Shown: positions 29,122 to 38,224 of the stretch, in pieces
How the letters are laid out: each line of letters starts with the position of its first letter
Numbering within the stretch: the stretch's first letter is position 1
Source of the DNA: JBDTSW01 sp963799815
Lineage (GTDB): Bacteria; Actinomycetota; Thermoleophilia; Solirubrobacterales; 70-9
Reading direction: 5' to 3'
Assembly: GCA_963799815.1 (NCBI GenBank)
Contig: CAWCYG010000004.1
Location: forward strand, 868,001-932,000
DNA length: 64,000 bases
Made by a program: the position numbers and the translations under genes
The notes under the pieces: model-generated
Told to the model about the DNA's origin: nothing
Databases searched by the model: none
Seen by the model: only the letters and a program-made list of their open reading frames with translations

Positions 29122-29916
29122 GCCCGAAGCCTCCAGGGAGAGTTGGCTGTAGGCGATCGAGGCGAACGAACGGCGATGAAGGCCCGAGGGCCCGTCGCGG
29201 ATGATCGCCGCGCGGTGTCCGGGCGTCGAGTACCCCACGTTCTCGGCGAACCCGAAGCCCGGGTAGCGCTCCTCCGCCCCGTGCATGTAGCGGTCGCGTG
29301 TCACCTTGGCGACAACCGACGCGGCGGCGATCGCCGCGCTGCGGGCGTCGCCCTCGATCACCTGGCGGTGCTCGACGGTACACCCAGGCAGCCTGAAGCC
29401 GTCGACGAGGCAGGAAGCGCCGGGTACGGCCACACGCTCGAGGCTGCGGGCCAGCGCCGCCATGTTGGTCACATGAAGGCCGCGCGTGTCGATCCCTCGC
29501 ACGCAGCGCACCGTCACAGCCACCCGTGCCGCCGCCCTCAGGACGACGGGGTAGAGGGCCTCGCGCTCCTCCGCGGATCGCTGCTTCGAGTCGTCGAGGA
29601 AGCCGAGAGCACGCCGGTCAGAGAGGGTCAGCCGGTCGTAGTCCATCAGAACCGCCGCCGCCACCAGCGGGCCCGCCAGCGAGCCGCGCCCAGCCTCGTC
29701 GCAGCCCGCAACGAAGCGCGTCCCAAGCTCGCGGTCGAAGCGAAAGAGCTTCGCCGCCCGCCGGCGGCGCCGCTTGGCGGCTGCCTTGGCTTGTACGGAC
29801 CGCGGCGTCCTAGAAGATGCCGATGCGCTCCGGGGGCCAGTAGGTGAAGAACGCCTGGCCGATGATCCAGTCTCTGGGAACTGGTCCCCAGTAGCGGCTG
29901 TCGTCGCTCGAGCCAC
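29017..29916 (-). CDS. rnhB: Ribonuclease HII
   Basis: The core is clear: FVAGCDEAGRGSLAGPLVAA holds the catalytic Asp-Glu (DEAGRG) and VVAKVTRDRYMHGAEERYPG and GYSTPGHRAAI the C-terminal part, with the further catalytic Asp in CLVDGFRLPG. It removes RNA and single ribonucleotides from DNA. The start is unusual: from the core back to GTG 29916 no ATG, GTG or TTG occurs in frame, so the gene either overlaps lepB by 107 bases or uses a rare start near residue 40, where basic AAAKRRRRRAAKLFRFDREL begins. The C-terminal ~35 residues are encoded opposite the yraN end and look less conserved. Confidence 0.85.
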   Translation of the reverse strand: MARATTAATGDQFPETGSSARRSSPTGPRSASASSRTPRSVQAKAAAKRRRRRAAKLFRFDRELGTRFVAGCDEAGRGSLAGPLVAAAVLMDYDRLTLSDRRALGFLDDSKQRSAEEREALYPVVLRAAARVAVTVRCVRGIDTRGLHVTNMAALARSLERVAVPGASCLVDGFRLPGCTVEHRQVIEGDARSAAIAAASVVAKVTRDRYMHGAEERYPGFGFAENVGYSTPGHRAAIIRDGPSGLHRRSFASIAYSQLSLEASGSEGGRQVLEAHDGVVVPHPDAGNVEAQLGEAAQA

Positions 29917-30415
29917 GGTTGTCGCCCATCATGAAGTAGTGGTCGGGCGGGATCACGATCTCCTCCCGCAAATTGCACTTGTTGCCTGAATCGCCGCAGG
30001 GCCTCGTGAAGTCCTCCTCCTGGACTTCACCGTTGATCACTGGGTGGCCATCCTCGATCCGCAGCCGGTCGCCGGGAATCGCCACCACCCGCTTGATGAA
30101 GTTCGTCTCGGACTGCTCGTCGACGGGGAGCGGGCACGCCTGAGTTTCGGAGTCGTACGTGGCCTCATCGTCGTCGCTATCGCCGTCGTTCACGTCTTTC
30201 GCACCGCACTGAGTTCCCGCCTCCGCTCCCTTGGGCGGATGAAAGACGACGATGTCGTTGCGGTCGGGGTCGCTCAGGTGGTAGTTGACGCGGTTCACGA
30301 GCACGCGCTGGCCGATCTTGAGCGTGGGAACCATCGACTCGGATGGGATCTGGTAAGGCTTGACAACGAAGGCTTGGATCAGGAGGGCGAGCCCGATCGC
30401 CATCGCGACGATCAC
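29810..30415 (-). CDS. lepB: Signal peptidase I
   Basis: A 201-residue S26 peptidase. The N-terminal membrane anchor MIVAMAIGLALLIQAFVVKP is followed at once by the catalytic Ser27 in QIPSESMVPTL, DIVVFHPPKG, the general base Lys108 in NFIKRVVAIPGDRLRIEDG and GDNRGSSDDSRYWGPVPR, which give the full S26 pattern. It cleaves Sec and Tat signal peptides on the outer face of the membrane. An Asp/Glu-rich loop with two Cys (residues ~63-100, TQCGAKDVNDGDSDDDEATY) is inserted between the Ser and Lys motifs. Start GTG 30415 follows rplS by 44 bases with a weak ribosome site. Its end overlaps the rnhB frame. Confidence 0.9.
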   Translation of the reverse strand: MIVAMAIGLALLIQAFVVKPYQIPSESMVPTLKIGQRVLVNRVNYHLSDPDRNDIVVFHPPKGAEAGTQCGAKDVNDGDSDDDEATYDSETQACPLPVDEQSETNFIKRVVAIPGDRLRIEDGHPVINGEVQEEDFTRPCGDSGNKCNLREEIVIPPDHYFMMGDNRGSSDDSRYWGPVPRDWIIGQAFFTYWPPERIGIF

Positions 30416-30459
30416 GATCAGCTCGAGGAAAGCCCCCCTGCCCGTTGTCGGCCGTGGGA

Positions 30460-31044
30460 TCAGCTCTTGACCTCGGAGTCCTCGGCCTCAGCCTCGGGCT
30501 CCGCTGAGGCCTCTTGCTCGGAGGCGCGCTCCGCCTCCTGGGGCTCAGGCGCCGGTTCGGCCTCGGGCGCTGCCTCCTGCTCCTCCTCCGAGTCGTCGTC
30601 CGCCTCGGGCGGGACCTCATCGGCCTCGTCGAGGGCGACGCCCTCGGAGTCGAGAGGCACGGGCTCCTCATCGGGAGCCATCACAAGATCATCCTCGATC
30701 CCCCATCGACGCTCGGCGACCCGCGCTCGCTTTCCGACCCGGCCTCTCAGGTAGTAGAGCTTTGCCCTCCGCACGTCGCCCCTCGCGATGACCTCGAGTC
30801 GCTCGATCTTCGGCGAGTGCACCGGAAAGGTGCGCTCGACCCCGACCCCGAAGGACTGCTTGCGCACGATGAACGTCTCGCGAGCGCCAGAGCCCTGCCG
30901 CCCGATCACGATGCCCTCAAAGACCTGGGTTCGGCGCCGCTCGCCCTCGATGACCTGAAAGTGGACGCGCACACGGTCGCCCGCGTCAAAGCGTGGGACC
31001 CTGCGGAGCTGGCGCCGCTCGATGCCCTCGATGATCGTGCTCAT
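30460..31044 (-). CDS. rplS: 50S ribosomal protein L19 with long acidic C-terminal tail
   Basis: Residues ~1-115 are a typical L19 (MSTIIEGIERRQLRRVPRFD, FEGIVIGRQGSGARETFIVR, SFGVGVERTFPVHSPKIERL, RRAKLYYLRGRVGKRARVAE). Residues ~118-194 are an extra tail of about 40 per cent Glu/Asp plus Ala and Pro (EADEVPPEADDDSEEEQEAA). L19 sits at the 30S-50S interface and normally ends near residue 115-120. The tail is encoded without a break in the frame and with the same GC-rich codons, so I accept it as real; it may sit on the ribosome surface or mark a lineage-specific interaction. It is cotranscribed in the rpsP-khpA-trmD-rplS cluster. Confidence 0.9.
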   Translation of the reverse strand: MSTIIEGIERRQLRRVPRFDAGDRVRVHFQVIEGERRRTQVFEGIVIGRQGSGARETFIVRKQSFGVGVERTFPVHSPKIERLEVIARGDVRRAKLYYLRGRVGKRARVAERRWGIEDDLVMAPDEEPVPLDSEGVALDEADEVPPEADDDSEEEQEAAPEAEPAPEPQEAERASEQEASAEPEAEAEDSEVKS

Positions 31045-31114
31045 AGGAAACGCGCGTGCCCGGCGAGGGGCCCGCGCGAGCCCCGAAATATAGACGGTCG
31101 CTCCCTAACGGCCG

Positions 31115-31792
31115 CTAAAGAGGGCGAGCATCGTCTTGCTCGGCCCGCTCCCGGCTGCGCTCCCGCCGCCACCCCCTAACCCGCTCGTGATCACCGGACA
31201 GAAGAATCTCGGGCACGGTCCACCCGCGGTAGTCGGCGGGCCTGGTGTAGTGCGGATACTCAGGCGCACCCGCGAGCGCCTCCGAGAACGACTCCTCGAC
31301 CGCGCTCAACTTGTGCCCCAGCGCGCCCGGGAGCTTGCGGATCACGGCGTCGGCGACCACCATCGCCGCCGGCTCCCCGCCGGAGAGTACGTAGGGACCG
31401 ATCGAGATGGCATCGGTTGCCAGATGCTCGCGGACCCGCTCGTCGATCCCCTCGTAGCGCCCGCAGATGAGCGCCAGCTCGGGCTCCGCAGCGAGCTCGG
31501 CAGCGAGGGGCTCGTCGAACTGTCTGCCCGACGGCGCCAGGACCACGACGCGGCGCAGGCGCTCGGGGCCGTAGGCGGCCTGGAGCGCAGCGTCGATCAC
31601 GTCGACGCGCATCACCATCCCGGCCCCGCCCCCGTACGGGGTGTCATCGACCTGGCCGTTCCGCAGCGGCGTCGTCTCACGCGGGTTGAAAAAGCGCAGC
31701 TCGTTGCCGGCCTCGAGGGCATTGCGCACATGCCGCTGCGCACAAAACCACTCGAACCACTCCGGGAAGAGGGTGAAGATGTCGAGGCGCAT
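31115..31792 (-). CDS. trmD: tRNA (guanine-N1)-methyltransferase TrmD
   Basis: A 225-residue SPOUT methyltransferase. MRLDIFTLFPEWFEWFCAQR at the N-terminus, DDTPYGGGAGMVMRVDVIDA, CGRYEGIDERVREHLATDAI and SIGPYVLSGGEPAAMVVADA form the knotted SAM site (GRYEGID and SIGDYVL-like motifs), and SFSEALAGAPEYPHYTRPAD is the C-terminal region with the catalytic Asp nearby. It methylates G37 of tRNAs, preventing frameshifting. It is cotranscribed in the ribosomal cluster, downstream of khpA; rimM, which normally lies between them, is absent (only 53 bases separate the two). Start ATG 31792. Confidence 0.95.
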   Translation of the reverse strand: MRLDIFTLFPEWFEWFCAQRHVRNALEAGNELRFFNPRETTPLRNGQVDDTPYGGGAGMVMRVDVIDAALQAAYGPERLRRVVVLAPSGRQFDEPLAAELAAEPELALICGRYEGIDERVREHLATDAISIGPYVLSGGEPAAMVVADAVIRKLPGALGHKLSAVEESFSEALAGAPEYPHYTRPADYRGWTVPEILLSGDHERVRGWRRERSRERAEQDDARPL

Positions 31793-31845
31793 GCCAGGCG
31801 GAGCCTAGGGACGAACGGGCAATGAGGAGGGAGGTCGGCGCCTGC

Positions 31846-32079
31846 CTATTCCTCCACGATCTCCACCAACACCCTGCGGTCCTCGCGCGTGGCGGCCGCT
31901 TTTGCCACGGATCGCAGCGCGTTGGCGACCCGACCGGAGCGGCCGATCACGCGTCCGAGGTCGTTGGGCGCGACGCGCACCTCGAGCACCACGTCCCCAC
32001 CGTCGTCGACCTCCTCGACGCTGACGGCGTCGGGGTCGGATACCAGCGCGCGTGCGAGGAACTCCACGAGCTCGCGCAT
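31846..32079 (-). CDS. khpA: KhpA-type KH-domain RNA-binding protein
   Basis: A 77-residue single KH domain: LVEFLARALVSDPDAVSVEE, VVLEVRVAPNDLGRVIGRSG with the GxxG loop GRSG, then RVANALRSVAKAAATRED and LVEIVEE. KhpA (YlqC) binds RNA broadly and acts in elongation and division control, usually with KhpB. It starts 7 bases after the rpsP stop and is part of the same transcript. In other actinobacteria this gene is followed by rimM and trmD; here trmD follows directly. A full-length, normal member. Confidence 0.9.
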   Translation of the reverse strand: MRELVEFLARALVSDPDAVSVEEVDDGGDVVLEVRVAPNDLGRVIGRSGRVANALRSVAKAAATREDRRVLVEIVEE

Positions 32080-32086
32080 GCGGGTT

Positions 32087-32338
32087 CTAGCTTCCCGCTG
32101 CCTCGATGCCCTGCCTGCGCAGCAGAGTGGCGACGGTCCGCGTGGGCCTGGCGCCGTGTTCGAGCCAGTGGCGCGCCCGCTCCTCGTCGATCTCGATCAG
32201 CGAGGGATCGGTCTGTGGGTTGTAGTGGCCGATCGTCTCGATCGTCCGTCCGTCACGTGGTGAGCGGCGGTCGGCGACGACGATGCGCCAGATCGGGTTC
32301 TTCCTCGAACCCACCCTTTTCAGTCTCAGTCGGACCAT
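32087..32338 (-). CDS. rpsP: 30S ribosomal protein S16
   Basis: An 83-residue protein: MVRLRLKRVGSRKNPIWRIV, VADRRSPRDGRTIETIGHYN, TDPSLIEIDEERARHWLEHG and ARPTRTVATLLRRQGIEAA. The GRxIExIGxYxP pattern and the R-W-L-xxGAxP(T)xTVxxLL ending are those of S16, which folds early in the 30S 5' domain. Length is within the normal bacterial range. It lies at the upstream end of the rpsP-khpA-trmD-rplS run and 31 bases downstream of ffh, so the SRP and ribosome genes may share a transcript. Confidence 0.95.
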   Translation of the reverse strand: MVRLRLKRVGSRKNPIWRIVVADRRSPRDGRTIETIGHYNPQTDPSLIEIDEERARHWLEHGARPTRTVATLLRRQGIEAAGS

Positions 32339-32369
32339 CAGCGGCTGGGAAGGGTAGCGGGCGGACGCC

Positions 32370-33707
<1,338 letters not shown>

Positions 33708-33758
33708 GGGCGAAGCAGCTTAGAGGCAGCGAAGCGACGCCCGGGTCGCGGGCTCGGG

Positions 33759-34661
33759 CTACTCGCCGATCAGCGCGGCGGCGAACTCGTGCGGGTCGAA
33801 CGGGCGCAGGTCCTCGAGCCCCTCGCCGGTACCGATCAGCTTCACGGGGATGCCGAGCTCTCGCGAAATCGCCAGCGCGATTCCGCCTTTCGCCGTCCCG
33901 TCGAGCTTTGTCAGCACGACCCCGGTCACCTCGACGGCGTCGGCGAACGCCTGCGCCTGACGCAGGCCGTTCTGGCCCGTCGTCGCATCGATCACGATCA
34001 GGGTCTCGTGTGGAGCACCCTGCAGGCGCGAAGCGGCGACGCGGCGGACCTTCGCGAGCTCGTCCATCAGGTTCCCGTGGGTATGCAGGCGGCCGGCGGT
34101 GTCGGCGATGACGACGTCCACTCTGCGCCCCTCCGCCGCCGCGATCGCGTCGAAGACGACCGCGCCGGCGTCGCCCCCTGAAGCACCGCGCACGATGTCC
34201 GCGTCAGAGCGCTCGGCCCAGGCCTCGAGCTGCTCGATCGCCGCTGCCCTGTAGGTGTCCGCCGCCGCGACGAGCACCGACGCTCCCAATTCCCGGCGCA
34301 GGTGCCACGCGAGCTTGCCGATGGTCGTGGTCTTGCCGGTGCCGTTGACGCCGACGACCATCACGACGGCGGGGGCCACGGTGAGATCGATCCGTTGCGA
34401 ATCACTCGTGGCCAGCTCGGCAAGCAGATCGATGAGCCGCGCGCGGATGTCCTCCGCGCCCACGAGCTCGCCCGCCTCGACCTCGGCTTCCAGGCGCCCG
34501 ACCACCTCAGCCGTTGTCGGCGCTCCGACGTCAGCGAGGATCAGCGCCTCCTCGATGCGCTCGAACGACTCGGCGTCGAGCCTGTCGGTGATCGAGGCGG
34601 CGAGCTCCGCTCCGAGCGCTTGACGGCTGCGCTTGAGCGACTCGCGCAGGCGCCGGAACAT
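33759..34661 (-). CDS. ftsY: Signal recognition particle receptor FtsY
   Basis: About 300 residues from ATG 34661 (MFRRLRESLKRSRQALGAEL); a frame reaching 34763 adds 34 residues of uncertain value. The NG domain is intact: VVMVVGVNGTGKTTTIGKLA (P-loop), AAADTYRAAAIEQLEAWAER, IADTAGRLHTHGNLMDELAK and VLTKLDGTAKGGIALAISRE. The acidic membrane-targeting A domain found in E. coli is missing, as in many Gram-positive bacteria. It receives Ffh-ribosome complexes at the membrane, stimulating each other's GTPase. Located between smc and ffh, the usual actinobacterial order. Confidence 0.93.
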   Translation of the reverse strand: MFRRLRESLKRSRQALGAELAASITDRLDAESFERIEEALILADVGAPTTAEVVGRLEAEVEAGELVGAEDIRARLIDLLAELATSDSQRIDLTVAPAVVMVVGVNGTGKTTTIGKLAWHLRRELGASVLVAAADTYRAAAIEQLEAWAERSDADIVRGASGGDAGAVVFDAIAAAEGRRVDVVIADTAGRLHTHGNLMDELAKVRRVAASRLQGAPHETLIVIDATTGQNGLRQAQAFADAVEVTGVVLTKLDGTAKGGIALAISRELGIPVKLIGTGEGLEDLRPFDPHEFAAALIGE

Positions 34662-34791
34662 GCCGGGCTCGTCGGCCGCCTCCACGCCGCGTTCGAGCGC
34701 GGGAGAAGCGCTGCGAGCACGTCGTTCACCCAGGTCCACTGCCTCCTGCCAGCTCCGCGCCATCGGCGCTCAGGCTAGTGCGGCCGGAGCC

Positions 34792-37131
34792 CTAGGCGGC
34801 TTCAGCTTCGGCGCCGGCGGGAGCGAGCACGCCCTGCTCGCCCTCAAGTCCCTTCGGCATGCGCCGCGAGATCACCTTCGTGATCCCACCCGAGCCCATC
34901 GACACGCCGTAGAGGACATCGGCCGCGTCCATTGTGCGCTTCTGATGGGTGACGATGATGAACTGCGCTCGATCCGCAAAGCGACCGACCAGCTGGAGGA
35001 AGCGATCGATGTTCGCGTCGTCGAGCGCCGCCTCGACCTCGTCGAGGATGTAGAAGGGCGACGGTCGGGCGAGGAAGACGGAGAACACGAACGCCAGAGC
35101 GACGAGGGACTTCTCGCCACCCGACAGGAGCGACAGCCTCCGCGTCGCCTTCCCGGCCGGGGTGACCTCAATCTCCACACCTCCCGAGACGGTCTCGGAG
35201 TCCGCCGCGGCCTCGGACTCATCAGCATCCGTCGCGGGCAGATCCTCCCCGCCTCCCAGCACCGGCTTCGGTCCGCGCTCGGCGACCAACCGCAGGCGCC
35301 CGCGGCCGCCGGGGAACAGGTGCTCGACCAGGTCCGAGAAATTCGCCTGGGCGGCCTCGAAGGTCTCCTCGAACGCCTCCTCGATGCGCCTATCGGTTTC
35401 CCGGATGAGGTCGCCGAGGTCCGCCAGCGCACCCTCGAGGTCCGCCCGCTGCTCCTCCAGCTCGGTGACGTGGGCGAGCGCGTCCTCGTACTCGCGCTCG
35501 GCCAGCGGGTTGACGGGCCCAAGCTGTTCGCGGCGCCGGGCCAGACGCTCCAGCTTACCCTCGACCTCCGCGCGCTCAGGTTCGGCGACCGGCTCGGCGG
35601 CCGGCCCCAGTTCCCGCTTGAGCCTCGCTGCGATGCGGCCGAGCTCGGCCGCGGTCTCGTCACGGCGATCGCGCAGGTGCGCGGCCTCGACCTCGGAGGT
35701 GGTCACTTGCTCACCGACCACACGTAGCCGAGCCTGAAGCTCGGCGTCGCGGCGCGAACAAGCCCGCAGGATCTCGGCGACCTCGTCGCTCCCGGCCTGA
35801 GTCAACATGCCCCCTTCGAGCCTCGCCGCCCGATCTCCCGCGGCGTCGCGCGCATCCGCGGTCGCCTCGCACAGCTCCCCGAGCGCCACGAGCAGGGCTA
35901 CCCGCTCCTCGACGTCCGAGCGGAGAGTGTCCTGGCGACCCGCATCGAGGGCGCTTTCGACCTGTCGCGCATCCTCTGCGGCACGGCCCGCCGCGGTGCG
36001 CACCTCACCCACGTGCTCGGCGCGGGGGCCCGGCGCGGTCACGCTTCGAGCCTGCTCAAGCGCTGCGGTTGCCTCAGCGATTCGGGCGGCGATGCGATCC
36101 ATGCCAGCCTCTACGGCGCGTGCGCCATCGGCTGTCGCTGCCTTGGCCAGGGCGCCGAGCGCCGCCCGTCGCGTGTCGAGTTCGGCCGCCAGCACCGTCC
36201 GGCGAGAGGCCAGTGCCTCCGCGCGCACGGTGAGTCGCTCGTGAGCCGCGCGAATCGCGGTGAGCCTGCCCCAGGCCTCCGTGCGTTCGCGGTCGCGCTC
36301 CGCGAGGCGCTGCTCGGCGGCCGTGCGCTTCGCGTTTGACTCGGCGAGCTCAGCCTCGACGGCATCACGAGCTTTGCGTGCCTCGGCCGCGGCGTCCTCA
36401 GCAGCGCCGAGGGCCTTGCCGTGTCCGCCCAGCTCGGAGGCAAGGAGGCGGGCGCGTAGCTCATCAGCGTCGCGCTCCAGGCGAGCGTGGATGTCGGCCG
36501 CCTGTGCCTGCCGCTTGAGCGGACGCAGGCGCGAGCGTGCCTCGCGCTCGACGTCGAGGGCGCGGTCGAGGTTGTTCTTGGTGCGATCCAGCCGCAGCTC
36601 CGCCCGGCGGCGACGTTTTCGATACTTGCCGAGCCCGGCCGCCTCCTCGACAAGCCGGCGGCGATCAACCGGCTTCGAGTGGACGATCTCCTCAACCCGG
36701 CCCTGGGAGATGACCGAGTGCATCTCGCGGCCGAGATTGGCGTCGGAGAGGTGCTCGACGATGTCGGTCAACCGGCAGCGGGCTCCGTTCAGGCGGTATT
36801 CGCCCTCGCCCGAACGGTCGTGGCGTCGCTTGACCGAGATCTCGCTGAACCCATCTGGCTGCTCCGCACCGTCGAGCGAAAGCGTCACCTCCACCTCCGC
36901 GTGGCGAGAAGGGCCGCGCCCTTCGCCCCCAGCGAAGATCATGTCCCCCATCGACTGCCCGCGGACCGCCAGCGGGCTCTGCTCGCCCAGCGCCCACAGC
37001 ACCGCGTCTGTGATGTTGGATTTGCCGCAGCCGTTGGGGCCCACGATCACGCTGACGCCGGGAGAGAACACCAAACGGGTTCGCTCCGGGAAGGACTTGA
37101 AGCCCTTGATCGTGATCGAGCTCAGATGCAT
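34792..37131 (-). CDS. smc: Chromosome segregation protein SMC, unusually short and without a visible hinge
   Basis: A 779-residue protein with both halves of the SMC ATPase: N-terminal head with Walker A VGPNGCGKSNITDAVLWALG (residues 30-49), the Q-loop region and the Arg finger region; C-terminal head with signature LSLLSGGEKSLVALAFVFSV (~666-685) and Walker B FYILDEVEAALDDAN (~693-707). Coiled coil runs through ~170-590. Bacterial SMCs are usually about 1150-1200 residues with a ~120-residue hinge; here no hinge segment (typically containing GVxGxVxDL and a Gly-rich helix) is found near the middle (residues ~330-460 are Ala/Arg/Glu coil). The frame is uninterrupted. It would condense and segregate DNA with ScpA/ScpB; how it dimerises is unclear. 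Confidence 0.85.
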   Translation of the reverse strand: MHLSSITIKGFKSFPERTRLVFSPGVSVIVGPNGCGKSNITDAVLWALGEQSPLAVRGQSMGDMIFAGGEGRGPSRHAEVEVTLSLDGAEQPDGFSEISVKRRHDRSGEGEYRLNGARCRLTDIVEHLSDANLGREMHSVISQGRVEEIVHSKPVDRRRLVEEAAGLGKYRKRRRRAELRLDRTKNNLDRALDVEREARSRLRPLKRQAQAADIHARLERDADELRARLLASELGGHGKALGAAEDAAAEARKARDAVEAELAESNAKRTAAEQRLAERDRERTEAWGRLTAIRAAHERLTVRAEALASRRTVLAAELDTRRAALGALAKAATADGARAVEAGMDRIAARIAEATAALEQARSVTAPGPRAEHVGEVRTAAGRAAEDARQVESALDAGRQDTLRSDVEERVALLVALGELCEATADARDAAGDRAARLEGGMLTQAGSDEVAEILRACSRRDAELQARLRVVGEQVTTSEVEAAHLRDRRDETAAELGRIAARLKRELGPAAEPVAEPERAEVEGKLERLARRREQLGPVNPLAEREYEDALAHVTELEEQRADLEGALADLGDLIRETDRRIEEAFEETFEAAQANFSDLVEHLFPGGRGRLRLVAERGPKPVLGGGEDLPATDADESEAAADSETVSGGVEIEVTPAGKATRRLSLLSGGEKSLVALAFVFSVFLARPSPFYILDEVEAALDDANIDRFLQLVGRFADRAQFIIVTHQKRTMDAADVLYGVSMGSGGITKVISRRMPKGLEGEQGVLAPAGAEAEAA

Positions 37132-37215
37132 GAAAGCTGGGTGCGGACTCGGAACATTCGCTTGCGGCTCGGACGCGATGCCGTGCCGGAGACTTCGTGG
37201 TCGAGACCGCGGCTC

Positions 37216-37896
37216 CTACTCCTCCACACGCTCGAGCGCCATCGCCGCCGCCTCCTGTTCCGCGGCCTTCTTGGAGCGACCAGATCCCTCTCCGATCACC
37301 TCGCCATCGACACGGGCGTGAACCTCGAACACTCGGGCATGCGGCGGGCCCGCCTCCGCGACAACGTCGTACGTCACGCGGGCCCCCACGCGAGCCAGGC
37401 GCTCCTGCAGCGCGGACTTGTAGTCGAGCAAGGTGTCGGTCGCGATCTCGATCTCTCCCGTGAACGCCTCGATCGTCGCCCTGGACGTGGGCTCGAAGCC
37501 GTGATGCAGGTAACAGGCGCCAATCACGGCCTCACACACGGAGGCAAGGGCACGCTCCGACGCGAGCAGAGCGCGCACGTCGATCCCCCCCTCGAGCCCG
37601 GCCGCAGCCGCCTCCTGCAACCGCTCGGGCAGGCCCAACTCGACCGCCACCGCCGCGCAGGCGCGGCCGCTCACAGCCTGTCCATGCACCTTCGTGAGCC
37701 GTCCGATGTCGGTGCGCGGATTGCCACGAAAAAGGTGCTCGGCGACCGCCAAGCCGAGGACGCTGTCTCCGAGGAAGGCGAGCCGACCATAGGAATCGGC
37801 GCGATGAGATGCCCAAGAGGAATGCCGAAGCGCGCGAGCGCTCAGGTCCTCGGGAAGCGCGTCGATCAGCTCTCGCAGGGACGGACCCTCCTCCAC
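37216..37896 (-). CDS. rnc: Ribonuclease III-family protein with altered metal site
   Basis: About 226 residues from GTG 37896 (a TTG 37959 start is possible). The RNase III domain carries YGRLAFLGDSVLGLAVAEHL, the family signature. Compared with E. coli numbering, Glu41 is Ala40 here and Asp114 is Ser119, while Asp45 (Asp44) and Glu117 (Glu122) remain; Glu38 is Gly37. A dsRNA-binding domain follows (DYKSALQERLARVGARVTYD, GEGSGRSKKAAEQEAAAMAL). Two of the four Mg-binding acids are thus missing, so catalysis may be weak or may use other residues. It lies between acpP and smc, the normal place of rnc; function in rRNA and mRNA processing is expected but uncertain. Confidence 0.8.
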   Translation of the reverse strand: MEEGPSLRELIDALPEDLSARALRHSSWASHRADSYGRLAFLGDSVLGLAVAEHLFRGNPRTDIGRLTKVHGQAVSGRACAAVAVELGLPERLQEAAAAGLEGGIDVRALLASERALASVCEAVIGACYLHHGFEPTSRATIEAFTGEIEIATDTLLDYKSALQERLARVGARVTYDVVAEAGPPHARVFEVHARVDGEVIGEGSGRSKKAAEQEAAAMALERVEE

Positions 37897-37969
37897 ATGA
37901 GGGGCGTCGTCACGCGGGCGGACCCGGCGGCGTCCGAATCTGCGGATCGAGGCGGCCAAGGGATGGACG

Positions 37970-38224
37970 CTATGCAGGCAGCCTTGCGAGCACGAACTGG
38001 ACGGCATCGCCCACGGTCCCGATCCGCGCGGCCTCCTCCTCACTGACGCTCACTCCGTAGGTGTCCTCGAGCTCCATCACCAGCTCATAGAGGTCGAGCG
38101 AGTCCGCATCGAGATCCTCGCGAAAACGCGTCTCGGGCTCGATGCGCGAGGCGTCGACCTCGAGCTCGGCCGCGAGATGGTCGCGAACCTTCGCCATCAC
38201 CTCGTCTTGGCTCAACTGCGTCAC
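37970..38224 (-). CDS. acpP: Acyl carrier protein
   Basis: An 84-residue acidic protein: MTQLSQDEVMAKVRDHLAAE, DASRIEPETRFREDLDADSL, DLYELVMELEDTYGVSVSEE, EAARIGTVGDAVQFVLA. The DSLDLYEL motif carries the Ser for 4'-phosphopantetheine. It carries acyl chains in type II fatty acid synthesis and supplies acyl-ACP to PlsX. It overlaps the plsX stop by four bases (GTGA), so the two are translationally coupled. Start is GTG 38222-38224. Acidic helix II and length agree with the family. Confidence 0.95.
   Translation of the reverse strand: MTQLSQDEVMAKVRDHLAAELEVDASRIEPETRFREDLDADSLDLYELVMELEDTYGVSVSEEEAARIGTVGDAVQFVLARLPA

Noticed and set aside
29122..29809. Long plus-strand frame downstream of yraN (29143-29847)
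   Set aside because: Antisense of rnhB, which has complete catalytic motifs; no motif in the plus-strand translation.
36487..38046. 519-codon plus-strand frame opposite smc and rnc
   Set aside because: Shadow frame; both minus-strand genes are conserved and the plus-strand translation is low complexity.
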